A stretch of 64,000 nt of DNA from Sphingomonas sp. UNC305MFCol5.2 (GCF_000712135.1 NZ_JOOE01000002.1:682001-746000); one strand, 5' to 3'. Shown: positions 47,328-59,668, counted from the stretch's first letter. Numbers and translations are program-made. The notes: generated by a model from the letters alone, not told the origin.

Positions 47328-48977
47328 ATGACCGCGAAACGAACCGGGGGCCGGATCCTCGTCGACAATCTGGTCGCACAGGGCTGCGACCGTATCTTCC
47401 ACGTGCCGGGCGAGAGCTTCCTCGCGGTGCTCGACGCGCTGCACGACACGCCCGTGGATGTGGTGACGTGCCGGCAGGAAGGCGGCGTCGGCTTCATGGC
47501 GTGCGCCGACGGGGCGATGACCGGACGGCCGGGCGTGGCGTTCGTGACGCGTGGGCCGGGAGCGACCAATGCGAGCATCGGCGTCCATGTCGCGATGCAG
47601 GATTCGCAGCCGATGATCCTGTTCATCGGCGACGTCGACCGCGGCATGCGCGACCGCGAGGGTTTCCAGGAAGTCGATTTCCCGGCGATGTTCGCGCCGC
47701 TCGCCAAATGGGCGACGCGGATCGAGGACGCGGCGCGGATTCCGGAATATGTCGCGCGCGCCTGGAACGTGGCGACGAGCGGGCGGCCCGGACCGGTCGT
47801 GATCGCATTGCCCGAGGACATGCTGTGCGATGAGGTCGAAGCGATCGACCGCCCGCCTTTGCCGCGCGTGACCCAGGCACCCGACCGGCACGCGATGCAG
47901 GCGATGGCCGCGCTGATCAGGCAGGCCGAGCGTCCGGTGGTGATCGTCGGCGGCGCCGGCTGGACGGCGGCGGCCGGTGCGGCCTTTGCCAATTTCGCGG
48001 AGCGGACCGGCCTGCCCGTCGCCTGCGCGTTCCGGCGGCAGGACGCACTGCCCGCCGGATCGCCGGTCTATGCGGGCAATCTCGGTTATGGTCCCAACCC
48101 GAAACTGGCGTCGCGGATCAAGGGAGCGGACTTGATCCTTGCCGTCGGCGCGCGGCTCGGCGAGGCGACGACCGACGGCTACACGCTGATCACCCCCGAT
48201 CATCCAGGCCAGACGCTGATCCACGTCCATCCCGATCCGAACGAGCTTGGCCGGGTCTATCGCGCCGACATCGCGATCTGTGCCGATATGACGAGCTTCG
48301 CCGGCGCGGCGGCGCTGGAGAACATCCCGCCGATCCGCGGCGGCGCCGCTGCCGAAGCGCATGCCGAATGGCTCGACTGGTCCACCCCCAAGCCGCGGGA
48401 AGGCGTGGCGCTCGATCTCGGCCAGTGCGTCGCGGCGATGCGCGAGGCAATGCCGGCGGACACGATCATCTGCAACGGGGCGGGCAATTTCTCGAGCTGG
48501 TGGCACCGTTACTGGCACTACGGGCCGCAACCCTCGCAGCTGGCGCCGACCGCGGGCGCGATGGGCTATGGCGTTCCCGCCGCAGTCGCGGGCAAGCTGC
48601 GCGCACCGGAGCGGCAGGTGGTCGCGCTCGCCGGCGACGGCGATTTCATGATGAACGGACAGGAACTCGCCACCGCGGTGCAGCACAATGCCGACATTCT
48701 CGTACTCGTCATCGACAACGGCGCGTACGGCACGATCCGTATGCACCAGGAGCGCGAATATCCGGCCCGCCTATCGGGCACGCGGCTGCACAACCCGGAC
48801 TTCGCTGCGCTCGGCCGAGCTTATGGCTGCTGGGCGGAGACGGTCGAGCGGACCGAGGAATTCGCTCCCGCGCTGGAGCGCGCGCTGGCGGAAAAGGGCG
48901 TCCGGCTGCTCCACCTCAAGACCGATGTCGAATTCATCACGCCGGGGACGACAATCAGCGCGATCCGCGGCGCCTGA
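47328..48977 (+). CDS. Thiamine-pyrophosphate enzyme (acetolactate-synthase-like)
   Basis: The 549-residue protein has the N-terminal Glu motif CRQEGGVGFMACADG, the FAD or mid-domain region near 190-320, and the TPP motif VVALAGDGDFMMNGQELATA near 425, with NNGAYGTIRMHQE following. It belongs to the acetolactate-synthase/benzoylformate-decarboxylase superfamily. Substrate is not decided by the sequence alone. No small regulatory subunit follows, so it is not classic AHAS. Confidence 0.88.
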   Translation: MTAKRTGGRILVDNLVAQGCDRIFHVPGESFLAVLDALHDTPVDVVTCRQEGGVGFMACADGAMTGRPGVAFVTRGPGATNASIGVHVAMQDSQPMILFIGDVDRGMRDREGFQEVDFPAMFAPLAKWATRIEDAARIPEYVARAWNVATSGRPGPVVIALPEDMLCDEVEAIDRPPLPRVTQAPDRHAMQAMAALIRQAERPVVIVGGAGWTAAAGAAFANFAERTGLPVACAFRRQDALPAGSPVYAGNLGYGPNPKLASRIKGADLILAVGARLGEATTDGYTLITPDHPGQTLIHVHPDPNELGRVYRADIAICADMTSFAGAAALENIPPIRGGAAAEAHAEWLDWSTPKPREGVALDLGQCVAAMREAMPADTIICNGAGNFSSWWHRYWHYGPQPSQLAPTAGAMGYGVPAAVAGKLRAPERQVVALAGDGDFMMNGQELATAVQHNADILVLVIDNGAYGTIRMHQEREYPARLSGTRLHNPDFAALGRAYGCWAETVERTEEFAPALERALAEKGVRLLHLKTDVEFITPGTTISAIRGA

Positions 48978-49017
48978 CCGGTCCCGGGCCCTCTATAATA
49001 AGGGCAAGGAGACTGAA

Positions 49018-49257
49018 ATGGGTTGGAAGACGGCGCACATCGGCAGCGAGGGCGATCATCTCGCGCTTTCCGGCGTGAAGGTGTGGCAACAGGAATGGCG
49101 CTGGCTCGGCAGCAAGACCGTGAACCTGCCCAATCCGCTCGAACCCGCGCAGACCCAGTCGTTCATGATCTGCGAGATAGGCGCCTCCCACAAGCCGGTC
49201 CGCTTCGCCGCCAGCAAGCTGCCGAGCGGCCTGTGGTCGTTCTACGTTCCCGATTAA
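49018..49257 (+). CDS. Small soluble hypothetical protein
   Basis: The 79-residue product starts at ATG 49018, with AAGGAGA 4-10 bases upstream and TATAATA at 48993-48999 as a possible -10. It has several Trp (MGWKTAH, VWQQEWRWLGS, PSGLWSFYVPD) and no membrane segment. Family not recognised. A bidirectional hairpin separates it from the convergent CsbD gene. Confidence 0.65.
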   Translation: MGWKTAHIGSEGDHLALSGVKVWQQEWRWLGSKTVNLPNPLEPAQTQSFMICEIGASHKPVRFAASKLPSGLWSFYVPD

Positions 49258-49280
49258 GGCAAGAGGGCCCGACTGACACA

Positions 49281-49312
49281 AAAAGGGCGGCCTCCTGCGA
49301 GACCGCCCCTTT
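49281..49312. terminator. Bidirectional terminator
   Basis: AAAAGGGCGG (49281-49290) pairs with CCGCCCCTTT (49303-49312), with one bulged C, giving A- and T-rich ends on both strands between convergent genes. Confidence 0.6.
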
Positions 49313-49333
49313 CGCCCTCAACGGTGATCGTAT

Positions 49334-49504
49334 TCAGATATCGTCGCCGAGCACGCCCTTGACCTTGCCGGCGAACTGCTCGCCTTTGCCCTTGATCTCC
49401 TGCGCGGCACCCTCGTCGCGGGTGTCGGGATTGTCGCTCTGCTGCTTGATCTTGCCGGCCGCCTCATCGAGGTTGCCCTTGATCTTGTCGACGAGTTCAC
49501 CCAT
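49334..49504 (-). CDS. CsbD family stress protein
   Basis: A 56-residue frame from ATG 49504, with AGGAG upstream, reads MGELVDKIKGNLDEAAGKIK, then a Gln/Asp-rich centre and GKGEQFAGKVKGVLGDDI. Repeated KIKG/GKVKG elements and the short length are typical of CsbD. These small hydrophilic proteins accumulate in stress; molecular role unknown. Confidence 0.88.
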   Translation of the reverse strand: MGELVDKIKGNLDEAAGKIKQQSDNPDTRDEGAAQEIKGKGEQFAGKVKGVLGDDI

Positions 49505-49596
49505 GATTCCAAACTCCTGACCGCGGATCGGCGCGTGGCTGCGCCCTGTTTCTCAAGTCCGACACAATAACGGTCCGCGCCGGGTGAGGGTTCCTG

Positions 49597-50193
49597 ATGC
49601 CCGATCGAATTCGCGAACATTATCAGCGCCATGCCCATGCCTTCGACGAAGCGCGCCGCCAGAACTTCGTCGAGCAGAGCTGGCTCGACCGCTTCCTGCT
49701 CGCCGTGCCGAGGGGAGGCCGGATCCTCGACCTCGGCTGCGGCGCGGGGGAGCCCATCGCGCGGTACCTGATCGACCGCGAGCGGCAGGTGACTGGCGTC
49801 GATGTCTCCGAACGGATGATCGCGCTCGCACGCACGCGCTTCGCAGGACATCGCTGGATCTGCGGCGACATGCGCGACGCCGTGGTGGAAGGTCCGTTCC
49901 ACGGCGTGATCGCATGGGACAGCATCTTCCATCTGCCCCCGGAGGACCAGGCAGCGATGGTGGTCAAGGCGGCGGGGCTGCTCGCCCCCGACGGCGCCTT
50001 TCTGTTCAATACCGGTTCGGCGCGCGACGAGACGATCGGCTGCCAGTTCGGCGACGAACTCTACCATGCCAGCCTCGCCCCGGCCGAATATCGCGCGCTG
50101 TTCGCCGGATATGGGCTGATCGAAGTGGCATTCGTGCCGCATGATCACAGGACCGGCGGAAGGGCGATCTGGCTGGCGCGCAAAGGGCGCTGA
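49597..50193 (+). CDS. Class I SAM-dependent methyltransferase
   Basis: The 198-residue protein has the SAM motif RILDLGCGAGEPIARYL near 42, motif II VTGVDVSERMIALAR, and AWDSIFHLPPEDQAAMV near 110, then VKAAGLLAPDGAFLFNTG. Substrate unknown. It is followed by a long gene-free GC-rich stretch. Confidence 0.85.
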   Translation: MPDRIREHYQRHAHAFDEARRQNFVEQSWLDRFLLAVPRGGRILDLGCGAGEPIARYLIDRERQVTGVDVSERMIALARTRFAGHRWICGDMRDAVVEGPFHGVIAWDSIFHLPPEDQAAMVVKAAGLLAPDGAFLFNTGSARDETIGCQFGDELYHASLAPAEYRALFAGYGLIEVAFVPHDHRTGGRAIWLARKGR

Positions 50194-50631
50194 GCAATCG
50201 GGACGCGAAAGGTTAGTAAAGGTTAGGCGAAATGCAGGTTTGCACGAACGCGCCGTCGGTTGACTGATTGACTCATTTTCGGATTTTTCGCGGGATGCGA
50301 CGCCGAAACGCCTGCGACGCGCCGGCTTTGCGCCGGGAACGCGGCAGTCATGCGCCGCGCACGCTGCAGTTGCGCGGCGCGGGCGCGACGGGGACGCCGC
50401 ACGCACGCGGCTGCGACGCGCCAATGATGCGACGGCGACGCGGCGCCTTCGCGCCGATGCGCCACCTCCGACACGCGGGCGCGATGCGATGAGACTCGAC
50501 GATAGGAAAGAGCGGCCGGGGCTACCGACCGCCCGAGGCAAGCAAAGCAAATCCTACATTGCAAGGCGAATGGCGGCTATTGGGGTTGGAAAGCGACCGT
50601 TGATCTCAAGCCCCCGCCGCCCCTGCAAACG
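50194..50631. other. Gene-free, GCGACG/GCGCCG-rich stretch
   Basis: The 438 bases between the methyltransferase and thiSG contain no gene I can support. About 50293-50490 is dominated by repeated GCGACG, GCGCCG and CACGC words, including TGCGACGCGCC twice, and can fold strongly. Open frames on both strands here encode only Arg-rich low-complexity sequence. Confidence 0.5.
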
Positions 50632-51636
50632 CTAGATCAGCCCTGCCAGCGGGCTGCTCGGATCGGCGTAGCGCCGCTTCGCCATCCGGCCCGCGCGGTA
50701 CGACAGCCGGCCGGCCTCGACCGCCGCCTTCATCGCGGCGGCCATCATGACCGGGTCCTTCGCCTCGGCGATCGCGGTGTTCATCAGCACGCCGTCGCAG
50801 CCGAGCTCCATCGCCACTGCCGCGTCCGAGGCGGAGCCGACGCCGGCATCGACCAATACCGGCACCTTCGCGCCCTCGACGATCAGCCGGATCGTCACCT
50901 GGTTCTGGATGCCGAGCCCCGATCCGATCGGCGCGCCCAGCGGCATGATCGCCACTGCGCCGACATCCTCGAGCCGCTTCGCCGCGATCGGATCGTCGAC
51001 GCAATAGACCATCGGCTTGAAGCCTTCCTTGGCGAGCACTTCGGTGGCGCGCAGCGTCTCGACCATGTCGGGATAGAGCGTCCGCGCCTCGCCCAGCACC
51101 TCCAGCTTGACGAGATCCCAGCCCCCTGCCTCGCGCGCCAGCCGCAGCGTGCGGATCGCGCTCTCGGCATCGAAGCAGCCCGCAGTGTTGGGGAGATAAG
51201 TGATCTTCTTCGGATCGATATAGTCGGTGAGCATCGGCGCATTGGGATCGCTGACATTCACCCGGCGCACCGCCACGGTGACGATCTCGGCGCCCGAGGC
51301 GGCGACCGCCGCGGCGTTCTGCTCGAAATCCTTGTACTTGCCCGTGCCGACGATCAGCCGCGAACGAAAGGTCTTGCCGGCGACGCTCCAGTTGTCGTCC
51401 TCCACCGGCCGCGCATGATCGCCGCCGCCGACGAAATGGACGATCTCCAGCTCGTCGCCGTCGGCGACGCACACCTCACCCAGGGTCGAGCGCGGCACCA
51501 CTTCGAGATTGCGCTCGACGGCGATCTTCTCGGGCACCATCCCCAATTGCTCGGCGAGCTGAAGGATGGTGAGGCCGGCGGTGACGCGCTTGTGCTCGCC
51601 GTTGACGACTATGCTGACGGTACCGTCGGTGTGCAT
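50632..51636 (-). CDS. thiSG: ThiS-ThiG fusion: sulphur carrier plus thiazole synthase
   Basis: The 334-residue product starts at ATG 51636. Residues 1-72 are ThiS ([38 protein letters not shown] with the carrier Gly-Gly at 70-72). Residues 80-334 are ThiG ([74 protein letters not shown]). ThiG builds the thiazole of thiamine with sulphur from ThiS. Here both are one chain, so the ThiS C-terminus is not free unless processed. Confidence 0.93.
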   Translation of the reverse strand: MHTDGTVSIVVNGEHKRVTAGLTILQLAEQLGMVPEKIAVERNLEVVPRSTLGEVCVADGDELEIVHFVGGGDHARPVEDDNWSVAGKTFRSRLIVGTGKYKDFEQNAAAVAASGAEIVTVAVRRVNVSDPNAPMLTDYIDPKKITYLPNTAGCFDAESAIRTLRLAREAGGWDLVKLEVLGEARTLYPDMVETLRATEVLAKEGFKPMVYCVDDPIAAKRLEDVGAVAIMPLGAPIGSGLGIQNQVTIRLIVEGAKVPVLVDAGVGSASDAAVAMELGCDGVLMNTAIAEAKDPVMMAAAMKAAVEAGRLSYRAGRMAKRRYADPSSPLAGLI

Positions 51637-51717
51637 GGGGGTCCTTGGGAAATTTGATCGGGGACGCGGGCTCATATAGGGACGTGGCCACGAGACCCGC
51701 AACTGAAAGGCACCGGC

Positions 51718-52152
51718 TTGGCCGATACGATCTACGTCCTCAACGGCCCCAACCTCAATCTGCTGGGACTGCGCGAGCCGGAGATCTACGGCTCGGCAAC
51801 GCTGGACGATATCGCGGGCGATCTCGAGGACCGGGCACGCGAGCTCGGCCTCGATATCGACCTGCGCCAGTCGAACCATGAGGGGCACCTCATCGACTGG
51901 CTGCACGAGGCGCAGGCCCGGGGCGCCAAGGCGGTCATTCTCAACCCGGGCGGGTACACGCATACTTCGATCGCGTTGCACGATGCCGTGAAGAGCATCA
52001 CGACGCCGGTGATCGAAGTCCATCTTTCGAACCCGCATGCGCGCGAGGAATTCCGGCATATCAGCTATGTCGGTCGTGCCGCACGCGGAACCATCGCCGG
52101 CTTCGGAGCGCTGTCGTACATGCTTGCGCTTGAAGCCGCCGCGCGTCTCTGA
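51718..52152 (+). CDS. aroQ: 3-dehydroquinate dehydratase, type II
   Basis: The 144-residue enzyme starts at TTG 51718 ([24 protein letters not shown] N-terminus, here [17 protein letters not shown]). The catalytic His is in [16 protein letters not shown], and the active-site [15 protein letters not shown] follows. Type II enzyme of the shikimate pathway. It starts the aroQ-accB-accC run. Confidence 0.95.
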   Translation: MADTIYVLNGPNLNLLGLREPEIYGSATLDDIAGDLEDRARELGLDIDLRQSNHEGHLIDWLHEAQARGAKAVILNPGGYTHTSIALHDAVKSITTPVIEVHLSNPHAREEFRHISYVGRAARGTIAGFGALSYMLALEAAARL

Positions 52153-52187
52153 CATGAGCGCGCGCTTTCATCGGATAAAGGGTCGCA

Positions 52188-52667
52188 ATGGCCGAAGATA
52201 AGAAACAAGGGGCGATGCACGTCGATATCGAGCTGGTCCGCCAGCTCGCCGCCGTGCTCGACGAGACGCAGCTTACCGAAATTGAAGTCGAGGACGGCGA
52301 ACGCCGCGTGCGCGTCGCGCGCACCGTGACCGCCGCGCCGGCGATGCAATATGCACCTGCGGCCGCCGCTCCGGCGCCCGTCACTGCCGCTGCGCCTGCC
52401 GTTGCCGAGGCAGCTGCGCCGGCCGCCGCTGCCGCGAACGCGGTCAAGTCGCCGATGGTGGGCACGGCCTATCTGAAGCCCAATCCCGAGGCGAAGGTGT
52501 TCGTATCCGTGGGCGACAAGGTCGCCGCGGGCGACACGCTGCTGATCATCGAGGCGATGAAGGTGATGAACCCGATCCAGGCTCCGGCCGCGGGCACCGT
52601 CAAGGCGATCCTGATCGAGAACGGCCAGCCGGTCGAATTCGATCAGGCGCTCGTGGTCGTCGAGTAA
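52188..52667 (+). CDS. accB: Biotin carboxyl carrier protein of acetyl-CoA carboxylase
   Basis: The 159-residue protein has an N-terminal helical part, an Ala/Pro linker (residues 50-85), and the biotinyl domain with [12 protein letters not shown] (Lys125). It carries biotin for AccC and the carboxyltransferase. Two bases from accC, typical operon. Confidence 0.96.
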   Translation: MAEDKKQGAMHVDIELVRQLAAVLDETQLTEIEVEDGERRVRVARTVTAAPAMQYAPAAAAPAPVTAAAPAVAEAAAPAAAAANAVKSPMVGTAYLKPNPEAKVFVSVGDKVAAGDTLLIIEAMKVMNPIQAPAAGTVKAILIENGQPVEFDQALVVVE

Positions 52668-52669
52668 GC

Positions 52670-54022
52670 ATGGCCGAAATCAAGAAGCTCCTGATCGCCA
52701 ATCGCGGCGAGATCGCGCTGCGCATCCATCGTGCCTGCCACGAGATGGGGATCAAGACCGTCGCGGTGCACTCGACCGCCGATTCCGACGCGATGCACGT
52801 GCGGCTGGCGGACGAAGCCATCTGCATCGGGCCGCCGAGCGCGACCGATTCGTATCTCAATATCCCGAACATCATCTCGGCCGCCGAGATCTCGGGCGCC
52901 GACGCGATCCACCCGGGCTATGGCTTCCTTTCGGAGAACGCGCAGTTCGCCGAGATCGTCGAGGCGCACGGGATCATCTTCGTCGGGCCCAAGCCCGAGC
53001 ATATCCGCACGATGGGCGACAAGATCGAAGCCAAGCGCACCGCGGGCGCGCTGGGGCTGCCGCTGGTTCCCGGATCGGACGGCGCGATCAGCGATTTGGC
53101 CGAGGCCAAGGCGATCGCCGCCAAGGCCGGCTATCCGGTGATCATCAAGGCCGCTTCGGGCGGCGGCGGGCGCGGCATGAAGGTGTGCACGTCCGAGGAT
53201 CAGCTCGAGACCTTGATGCAGCAGGCGGGCAGCGAGGCGAAGGCCGCGTTCGGCGACGCCACGGTCTATCTCGAGAAGTATCTCGGCAATCCGCGCCATA
53301 TCGAGATCCAGGTGTTCGGCGACGGCAACGGCAATGCCGTGCATCTGGGCGAGCGCGACTGCTCGCTCCAGCGCCGCCACCAGAAAGTGCTCGAGGAAGC
53401 CCCCTCCCCCGTGCTCGGCCACGCCGATCGCGAGCGGATCGGCGGGATCTGCGCCAAGGCGATGGCCGATATGGGCTATCGCGGCGCAGGGACGATCGAG
53501 TTCCTGTGGGAAAATGGCGAGTTCTACTTCATCGAGATGAACACGCGCCTCCAGGTCGAGCATCCGGTGACCGAGATGATCACCGGGCTCGATCTCGTCC
53601 GCGAGCAGATCCGCGTCGCCGAGGGCCATGGCCTGTCTTGCGAGCAGCACCAGATCAACTTCCACGGCCATGCGATCGAATGCCGCATCAACGCCGAGGA
53701 TCCGCGCACCTTCGCGCCCTCGCCGGGCACGGTGAAGCAGTTCCACGCGCCGGGCGGGATGCATGTCCGCGTCGATAGCGGTCTCTACACCGGCTACCGC
53801 GTGCCGCCTTATTACGACAGCATGATCGCCAAGCTGATCGTCTATGGCTCGACGCGCGAACGCTGCCTGATGCGGCTGCGGCGCGCGCTGGAGGAGTTCG
53901 TGATCGAGGGGATGAAGACGACGATCCCCCTGCATCAGGCGCTGCTCGACGACCCCGAATTCCAGCAGGGCGCGTACACGATCAAGTGGCTCGAAGAGTG
54001 GCTGGCGAAGCAGGACGCGTGA
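52670..54022 (+). CDS. accC: Acetyl-CoA carboxylase, biotin carboxylase subunit
   Basis: The 450-residue ATP-grasp enzyme has [20 protein letters not shown] at the start, [32 protein letters not shown] for ATP, and [20 protein letters not shown] near 290. It carboxylates biotin on AccB. Its last bases overlap the GTG of arsC (GTGA), an unusual coupling. Confidence 0.97.
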   Translation: MAEIKKLLIANRGEIALRIHRACHEMGIKTVAVHSTADSDAMHVRLADEAICIGPPSATDSYLNIPNIISAAEISGADAIHPGYGFLSENAQFAEIVEAHGIIFVGPKPEHIRTMGDKIEAKRTAGALGLPLVPGSDGAISDLAEAKAIAAKAGYPVIIKAASGGGGRGMKVCTSEDQLETLMQQAGSEAKAAFGDATVYLEKYLGNPRHIEIQVFGDGNGNAVHLGERDCSLQRRHQKVLEEAPSPVLGHADRERIGGICAKAMADMGYRGAGTIEFLWENGEFYFIEMNTRLQVEHPVTEMITGLDLVREQIRVAEGHGLSCEQHQINFHGHAIECRINAEDPRTFAPSPGTVKQFHAPGGMHVRVDSGLYTGYRVPPYYDSMIAKLIVYGSTRERCLMRLRRALEEFVIEGMKTTIPLHQALLDDPEFQQGAYTIKWLEEWLAKQDA

Positions 54023-54363
54023 AGGCGACGATCTGGCACAATCCGAAATGCGGCACTTCGCGCAAGACGCTGGTGATTCTCGAAGAGACGCCCGGCATCG
54101 AAGTCGAGGTGATCGAATATCTGAAGACCCCGCCTTCCCGCGAGAAGCTGGTGGCCCTCTATGAACGCGCCGGCATCACCCCGCGCGAAGGGCTGCGCGC
54201 CAAGGAGCCGCTGGCGGCCGAGCTCGGCCTGCCGGAAGCGAGCGACGAGGCGATCCTCGATGGGATGATGGCGCACCCGATCCTGATCAACCGCCCGCTC
54301 GTCGAGACCGAAAAGGGCGTACGCCTCTGCCGCCCGCAGGAAGTGGTGCGCGAGATCCTCTGA
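54019..54363 (+). CDS. arsC: ArsC-family arsenate reductase-like protein
   Basis: The 114-residue product begins [20 protein letters not shown] with the single active Cys11, and ends [26 protein letters not shown] is the Arg-rich arsenate-site segment. Glutaredoxin-coupled arsenate reductase or a Spx/YffB-like relative. It starts on GTG overlapping the accC stop, so is expressed with fatty-acid genes; no ars operon is near. Confidence 0.8.
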   Translation: MKATIWHNPKCGTSRKTLVILEETPGIEVEVIEYLKTPPSREKLVALYERAGITPREGLRAKEPLAAELGLPEASDEAILDGMMAHPILINRPLVETEKGVRLCRPQEVVREIL

Positions 54364-54377
54364 GATCCGCGCGGCGC

Positions 54378-54794
54378 TCAGCGTGCCAGCATCTCCGCCG
54401 TGATATCCTGCTTCGAACCGTAGAGGAGTTCCGCGCGACCGCCGCGGCACAGCACATCGGCGGTCAACCGCATCCAGCGCAATTCTCCGCAGGGACGGCG
54501 GATCTGCGCCTCGATGGTGAAGCTGCCGCGCTCGGCGATCGCCCGCGCGCGCAGGCGCTCCATCAATTCGCGCGATTCGTCGACATACATTTCGACCACC
54601 GCGCGCCGATCGAGCGCGGTCCCGCGGGGCAGGCCGAACAAGTCGAATATCTCAGGCGACCAGCGCAGGGAGTTGTCGGCGAGGTCGCATTGCCAGCTGC
54701 CGGCCGGGCCGGCATCTATGGCGCGATCCGCGGCCGGCAGGGCGCCGCGCCATGCGGGCCAGCGAGTGCTGATCGGCCGGATGAGGAATCCCAT
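54378..54794 (-). CDS. Single PAS-domain protein
   Basis: The 138-residue product is one PAS domain, with [20 protein letters not shown] near 33, [40 protein letters not shown] and [15 protein letters not shown]. No output domain or membrane segment. It may bind a ligand or partner. Lies between arsC and purL, opposite strand. Confidence 0.8.
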   Translation of the reverse strand: MGFLIRPISTRWPAWRGALPAADRAIDAGPAGSWQCDLADNSLRWSPEIFDLFGLPRGTALDRRAVVEMYVDESRELMERLRARAIAERGSFTIEAQIRRPCGELRWMRLTADVLCRGGRAELLYGSKQDITAEMLAR

Positions 54795-54887
54795 GGCCGC
54801 AAGCTAGGGCGCAACGCGTTACCCGAGCGTTACGAAGCGGCGCGCGGGACTAGCCCCTCGCGCACCGCCCCGCTAAGGGCTGCGGCC

Positions 54888-57107
<2,220 letters not shown>

Positions 57108-57115
57108 TGCGAAAT

Positions 57116-57232
57116 CCCTCTCCCCTTCAGGGGAGAGGGCAAGCGAGCGTAGCGAAGCGCGGGAGAGGGGCCAGAGCCCCGCATCCGCCGCACTTCCCCT
57201 CTCCCCGACCCTCTCCCCTGAAGGGGAGAGGG
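57116..57232. repeat. Paired palindromes (REPIN-like)
   Basis: CCCTCTCCCC-TTCA-GGGGAGAGGG (57116-57139) and CCCTCTCCCC-TGAA-GGGGAGAGGG (57209-57232) are perfect 10-bp palindromes in inverted arrangement about 70 bases apart, after the purL stop. A third GGGAGAGGGG/CCCCTCTCCC lies inside. Confidence 0.8.
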
Positions 57233-57290
57233 AGAAGAGCCCTTCCCCCTCCGCCGATTGCGTCTAAGGTGTGCCCTCGGAGGCATGCCG

Positions 57291-57722
57291 ATGACCGCAG
57301 GCTATTCAGATACGCCGCTCGCCGACAAGCTCGGGCTCAAGCGCGGGATGCGCTGCTGGTTCCACAACATGCCCGCCAGTGTGCGCGAGACGATCGATCC
57401 CGGAGCCGCGCAGGTGGAGGAACAGCCGACCGCATCCGACGGGCTTCAATACGCGCATCTCTTCGTCACCGAGCGCCGGAAGCTCGAGAACGAGCTCGCC
57501 GCCTTGCAGCCGCTGATGGCGCCCAATGGCTTCATCTGGATCTCGTGGCCCAAAAAGGCGGCCAAGGTCGAAACCGACGTGACCGAGGACGTGATCCGCG
57601 AAATCGCGCTGCCAAGGGGCCTGGTCGATATCAAAATATGTGCGGTCGACGAGACATGGTCTGGTCTCAAGCTAGTGATCCGCAAGGAAAATCGTTCTGC
57701 CATAGCTCAGGATAAGCTCTGA
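57291..57722 (+). CDS. DUF3052 protein
   Basis: The 143-residue product starts at ATG 57291, seven bases after GGAGG; ATG 57285 is too close. LADKLGLKRGMRCWFHNMPA, YAHLFVTERRKLENELAALQ, WISWPKKAAKVETDVTEDVI and DIKICAVDETWSGLKLVIRK match DUF3052, a small soluble family of unknown role. Confidence 0.85.
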   Translation: MTAGYSDTPLADKLGLKRGMRCWFHNMPASVRETIDPGAAQVEEQPTASDGLQYAHLFVTERRKLENELAALQPLMAPNGFIWISWPKKAAKVETDVTEDVIREIALPRGLVDIKICAVDETWSGLKLVIRKENRSAIAQDKL

Positions 57723-57759
57723 CTCGCTTTTGCTTTCCGGATTGTGCACCATTTGAAAT

Positions 57760-58434
57760 ATGCCCGATCCAGAGGCGCTGCCATGGCAGCCTTATCCCGA
57801 GATGACTGACGCCGAACGCGTCGAACGCGCGCGTGCGTTCCGCGATGCCATGCGCACCCGCCGCAGCTGCCGGGCGTTCAGCGAGAAGCCGGTGCCGCGC
57901 GAGATCATCGAGGCGGCGGTGGTCACGGCCGGATCTGCGCCGAACGGCGCCAATCACCAGCCCTGGCATTTCTGCGTCGTGTCCGCGCCCGAAGCGAAGA
58001 GTGCGATCCGCGTCGCCGCCGAGGAAGAGGAACGCGCTTTCTATGAAGGCCGCGCCGGCAGCGAATGGCTGGAGGCATTGTGGCCGCTCGGCACGGGCGC
58101 CGAAAAACCCTTTCTCGAAACCGCGCCGTGGCTGATCGTCGCTTTCGGCCAGCGCCGCGGCGGGCTCGATCCCGACAGTTTGAAGCAGAATTACTATGTG
58201 ACCGAGAGTGTCGGTCTTGCCTGCGGATTGCTCCTCGCCACGTTGCATCAGGCCGGGATCGCGACCCTGGTCCATACGCCCAACCCGATGCGCTTCCTCA
58301 ATCGCGTGTGCCGCCGCCCCGAGCACGAGAAGCCGGTGATGGTGATCGTGGCGGGCTATCCTTCCACCGATGCGACCATTCCGGCGCATGCGCTGGAAAA
58401 GAAGTCGCTGGAGCAGCTCGCGACCTGGCTGTAG
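57760..58434 (+). CDS. Nitroreductase-family flavoprotein
   Basis: The 224-residue protein has RDAMRTRRSCRAFSEKPVPR, TAGSAPNGANHQPWHFCVVS, LGTGAEKPFLETAPWLIVAF and GLACGLLLATLHQAGIATLV, the FMN nitroreductase fold of the BluB/iodotyrosine-deiodinase-like branch. It reduces nitro or related substrates with NAD(P)H. Confidence 0.9.
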   Translation: MPDPEALPWQPYPEMTDAERVERARAFRDAMRTRRSCRAFSEKPVPREIIEAAVVTAGSAPNGANHQPWHFCVVSAPEAKSAIRVAAEEEERAFYEGRAGSEWLEALWPLGTGAEKPFLETAPWLIVAFGQRRGGLDPDSLKQNYYVTESVGLACGLLLATLHQAGIATLVHTPNPMRFLNRVCRRPEHEKPVMVIVAGYPSTDATIPAHALEKKSLEQLATWL

Positions 58435-58444
58435 CCGTCCCTTT

Positions 58445-59668
58445 ATGGACCCGCCCGCCACCAGCCTGAACCTGCCGGCGGCGCGCCTCGCCTCGCTCGA
58501 CGTGGTACGCGGCGTGGCGGTGCTCGGCATATTGCTGCTCAACATAGTGAGCTTCGGGCTGCCCGAAGCTGCATATCTCAATCCGCGCGCTTATGGCGGC
58601 TGGCACGGCGCCGATCTGGGCGTCTGGGCAATCAATTTCGTGCTGTTCGACGGCAAGATGCGCGGGCTTTTCTCCTTCCTGTTTGGCGCCTCGATGCTGC
58701 TCGTGATCGAGCGCGCCGAAGCGAGCGGCAAGAATGCCGCCAGCGTCCATTACCGGCGGATGATCTGGCTGCTCGCGTTCGGGCTGACGCATCTCTGGCT
58801 GGTCTGGCACGGCGACATCCTCGCGCATTATGCGCTGATCGGCATGCTCGCTTATGGGCTGCGCCGCCTCCCCGTTGAGCATCTGCTGGGGCTGGGCGCC
58901 GGGCTTATCCTCGCCACGACCGTGATCTTCGCGGGGCTGCCGGGCACGATCCACGCCGGGCAAGAGCTGGAAGCGCTCAACCGGATGATGGGCATACCCG
59001 CGCCGAGCGAGATCGCCCATGAGCTGGCACTGTATCGCGGCAACTATGCAGGCATCCTGCACGCGCGCTTTGCCGAGCATGCGGCGACGCCGCTGGCGAT
59101 GCTGTGGTTCTTCGGGCCCGAGACATTGGCCTATATGCTGTTCGGCATGGCGGGCCTCCGCAGCGGGATGCTGCGCGGGGATTGGACCCGCGAACGCTAT
59201 CGGCGCTGGCTGCTGGTCTGCTGGGGCATCGCGCTGCCGCTCTACGGCGCGCTCGCGGTCTACCAGATCCTCGCGCAGTTCAGCCTGTTCTCGGTAGCGC
59301 TCGGCGGCTGGGCGCTGACAGTGCCGCTGCGCCCGCCGATGATCGCCGGCTGGGCATGCCTGATCCTGCTGCTCGCGAAGCCCGGCGGAGCGCTCACCGA
59401 ACGGCTCGCCGCGGCGGGGCGGATGGCCTTCACCAATTATCTGCTGACCAGCCTGATCTGCACCACCTTGTTCTATGGCTACGGATTCGGCTGGTTCGGC
59501 CATCTGTCGCGCTGGCAGCTCTATCCGGTGGTGCTCGCGATCTGGGCGATGATATTGCTCTGGTCGAAGCCCTGGCTGGCGCGGTTCCGATTCGGGCCGT
59601 TCGAATGGCTGTGGCGTAGCCTGGCGCGGGGAAGTCCACAAAGATTGCGCGGAGCAGCCTCTGCTTAA
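58445..59668 (+). CDS. DUF418 multi-pass membrane protein
   Basis: The 407-residue product starts at ATG 58445. RLASLDVVRGVAVLGILLLN is the DUF418 N-terminal signature, followed by about eight hydrophobic segments and GRMAFTNYLLTSLICTTLFY near 325. Function unknown. It ends just before the bfd regulatory dyads. Confidence 0.88.
   Translation: MDPPATSLNLPAARLASLDVVRGVAVLGILLLNIVSFGLPEAAYLNPRAYGGWHGADLGVWAINFVLFDGKMRGLFSFLFGASMLLVIERAEASGKNAASVHYRRMIWLLAFGLTHLWLVWHGDILAHYALIGMLAYGLRRLPVEHLLGLGAGLILATTVIFAGLPGTIHAGQELEALNRMMGIPAPSEIAHELALYRGNYAGILHARFAEHAATPLAMLWFFGPETLAYMLFGMAGLRSGMLRGDWTRERYRRWLLVCWGIALPLYGALAVYQILAQFSLFSVALGGWALTVPLRPPMIAGWACLILLLAKPGGALTERLAAAGRMAFTNYLLTSLICTTLFYGYGFGWFGHLSRWQLYPVVLAIWAMILLWSKPWLARFRFGPFEWLWRSLARGSPQRLRGAASA

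Noticed and set aside
50268..50492. Arg-rich 74-residue open frame starting at TTG
   Set aside because: Low-complexity Arg/Ala composition, no Shine-Dalgarno and open frames on both strands; it reflects the GCG/CGC base pattern.
54019..54363. Arsenic-resistance operon
   Set aside because: Only an ArsC-like gene is present, coupled to accC; no arsR, arsB or acr3 nearby.
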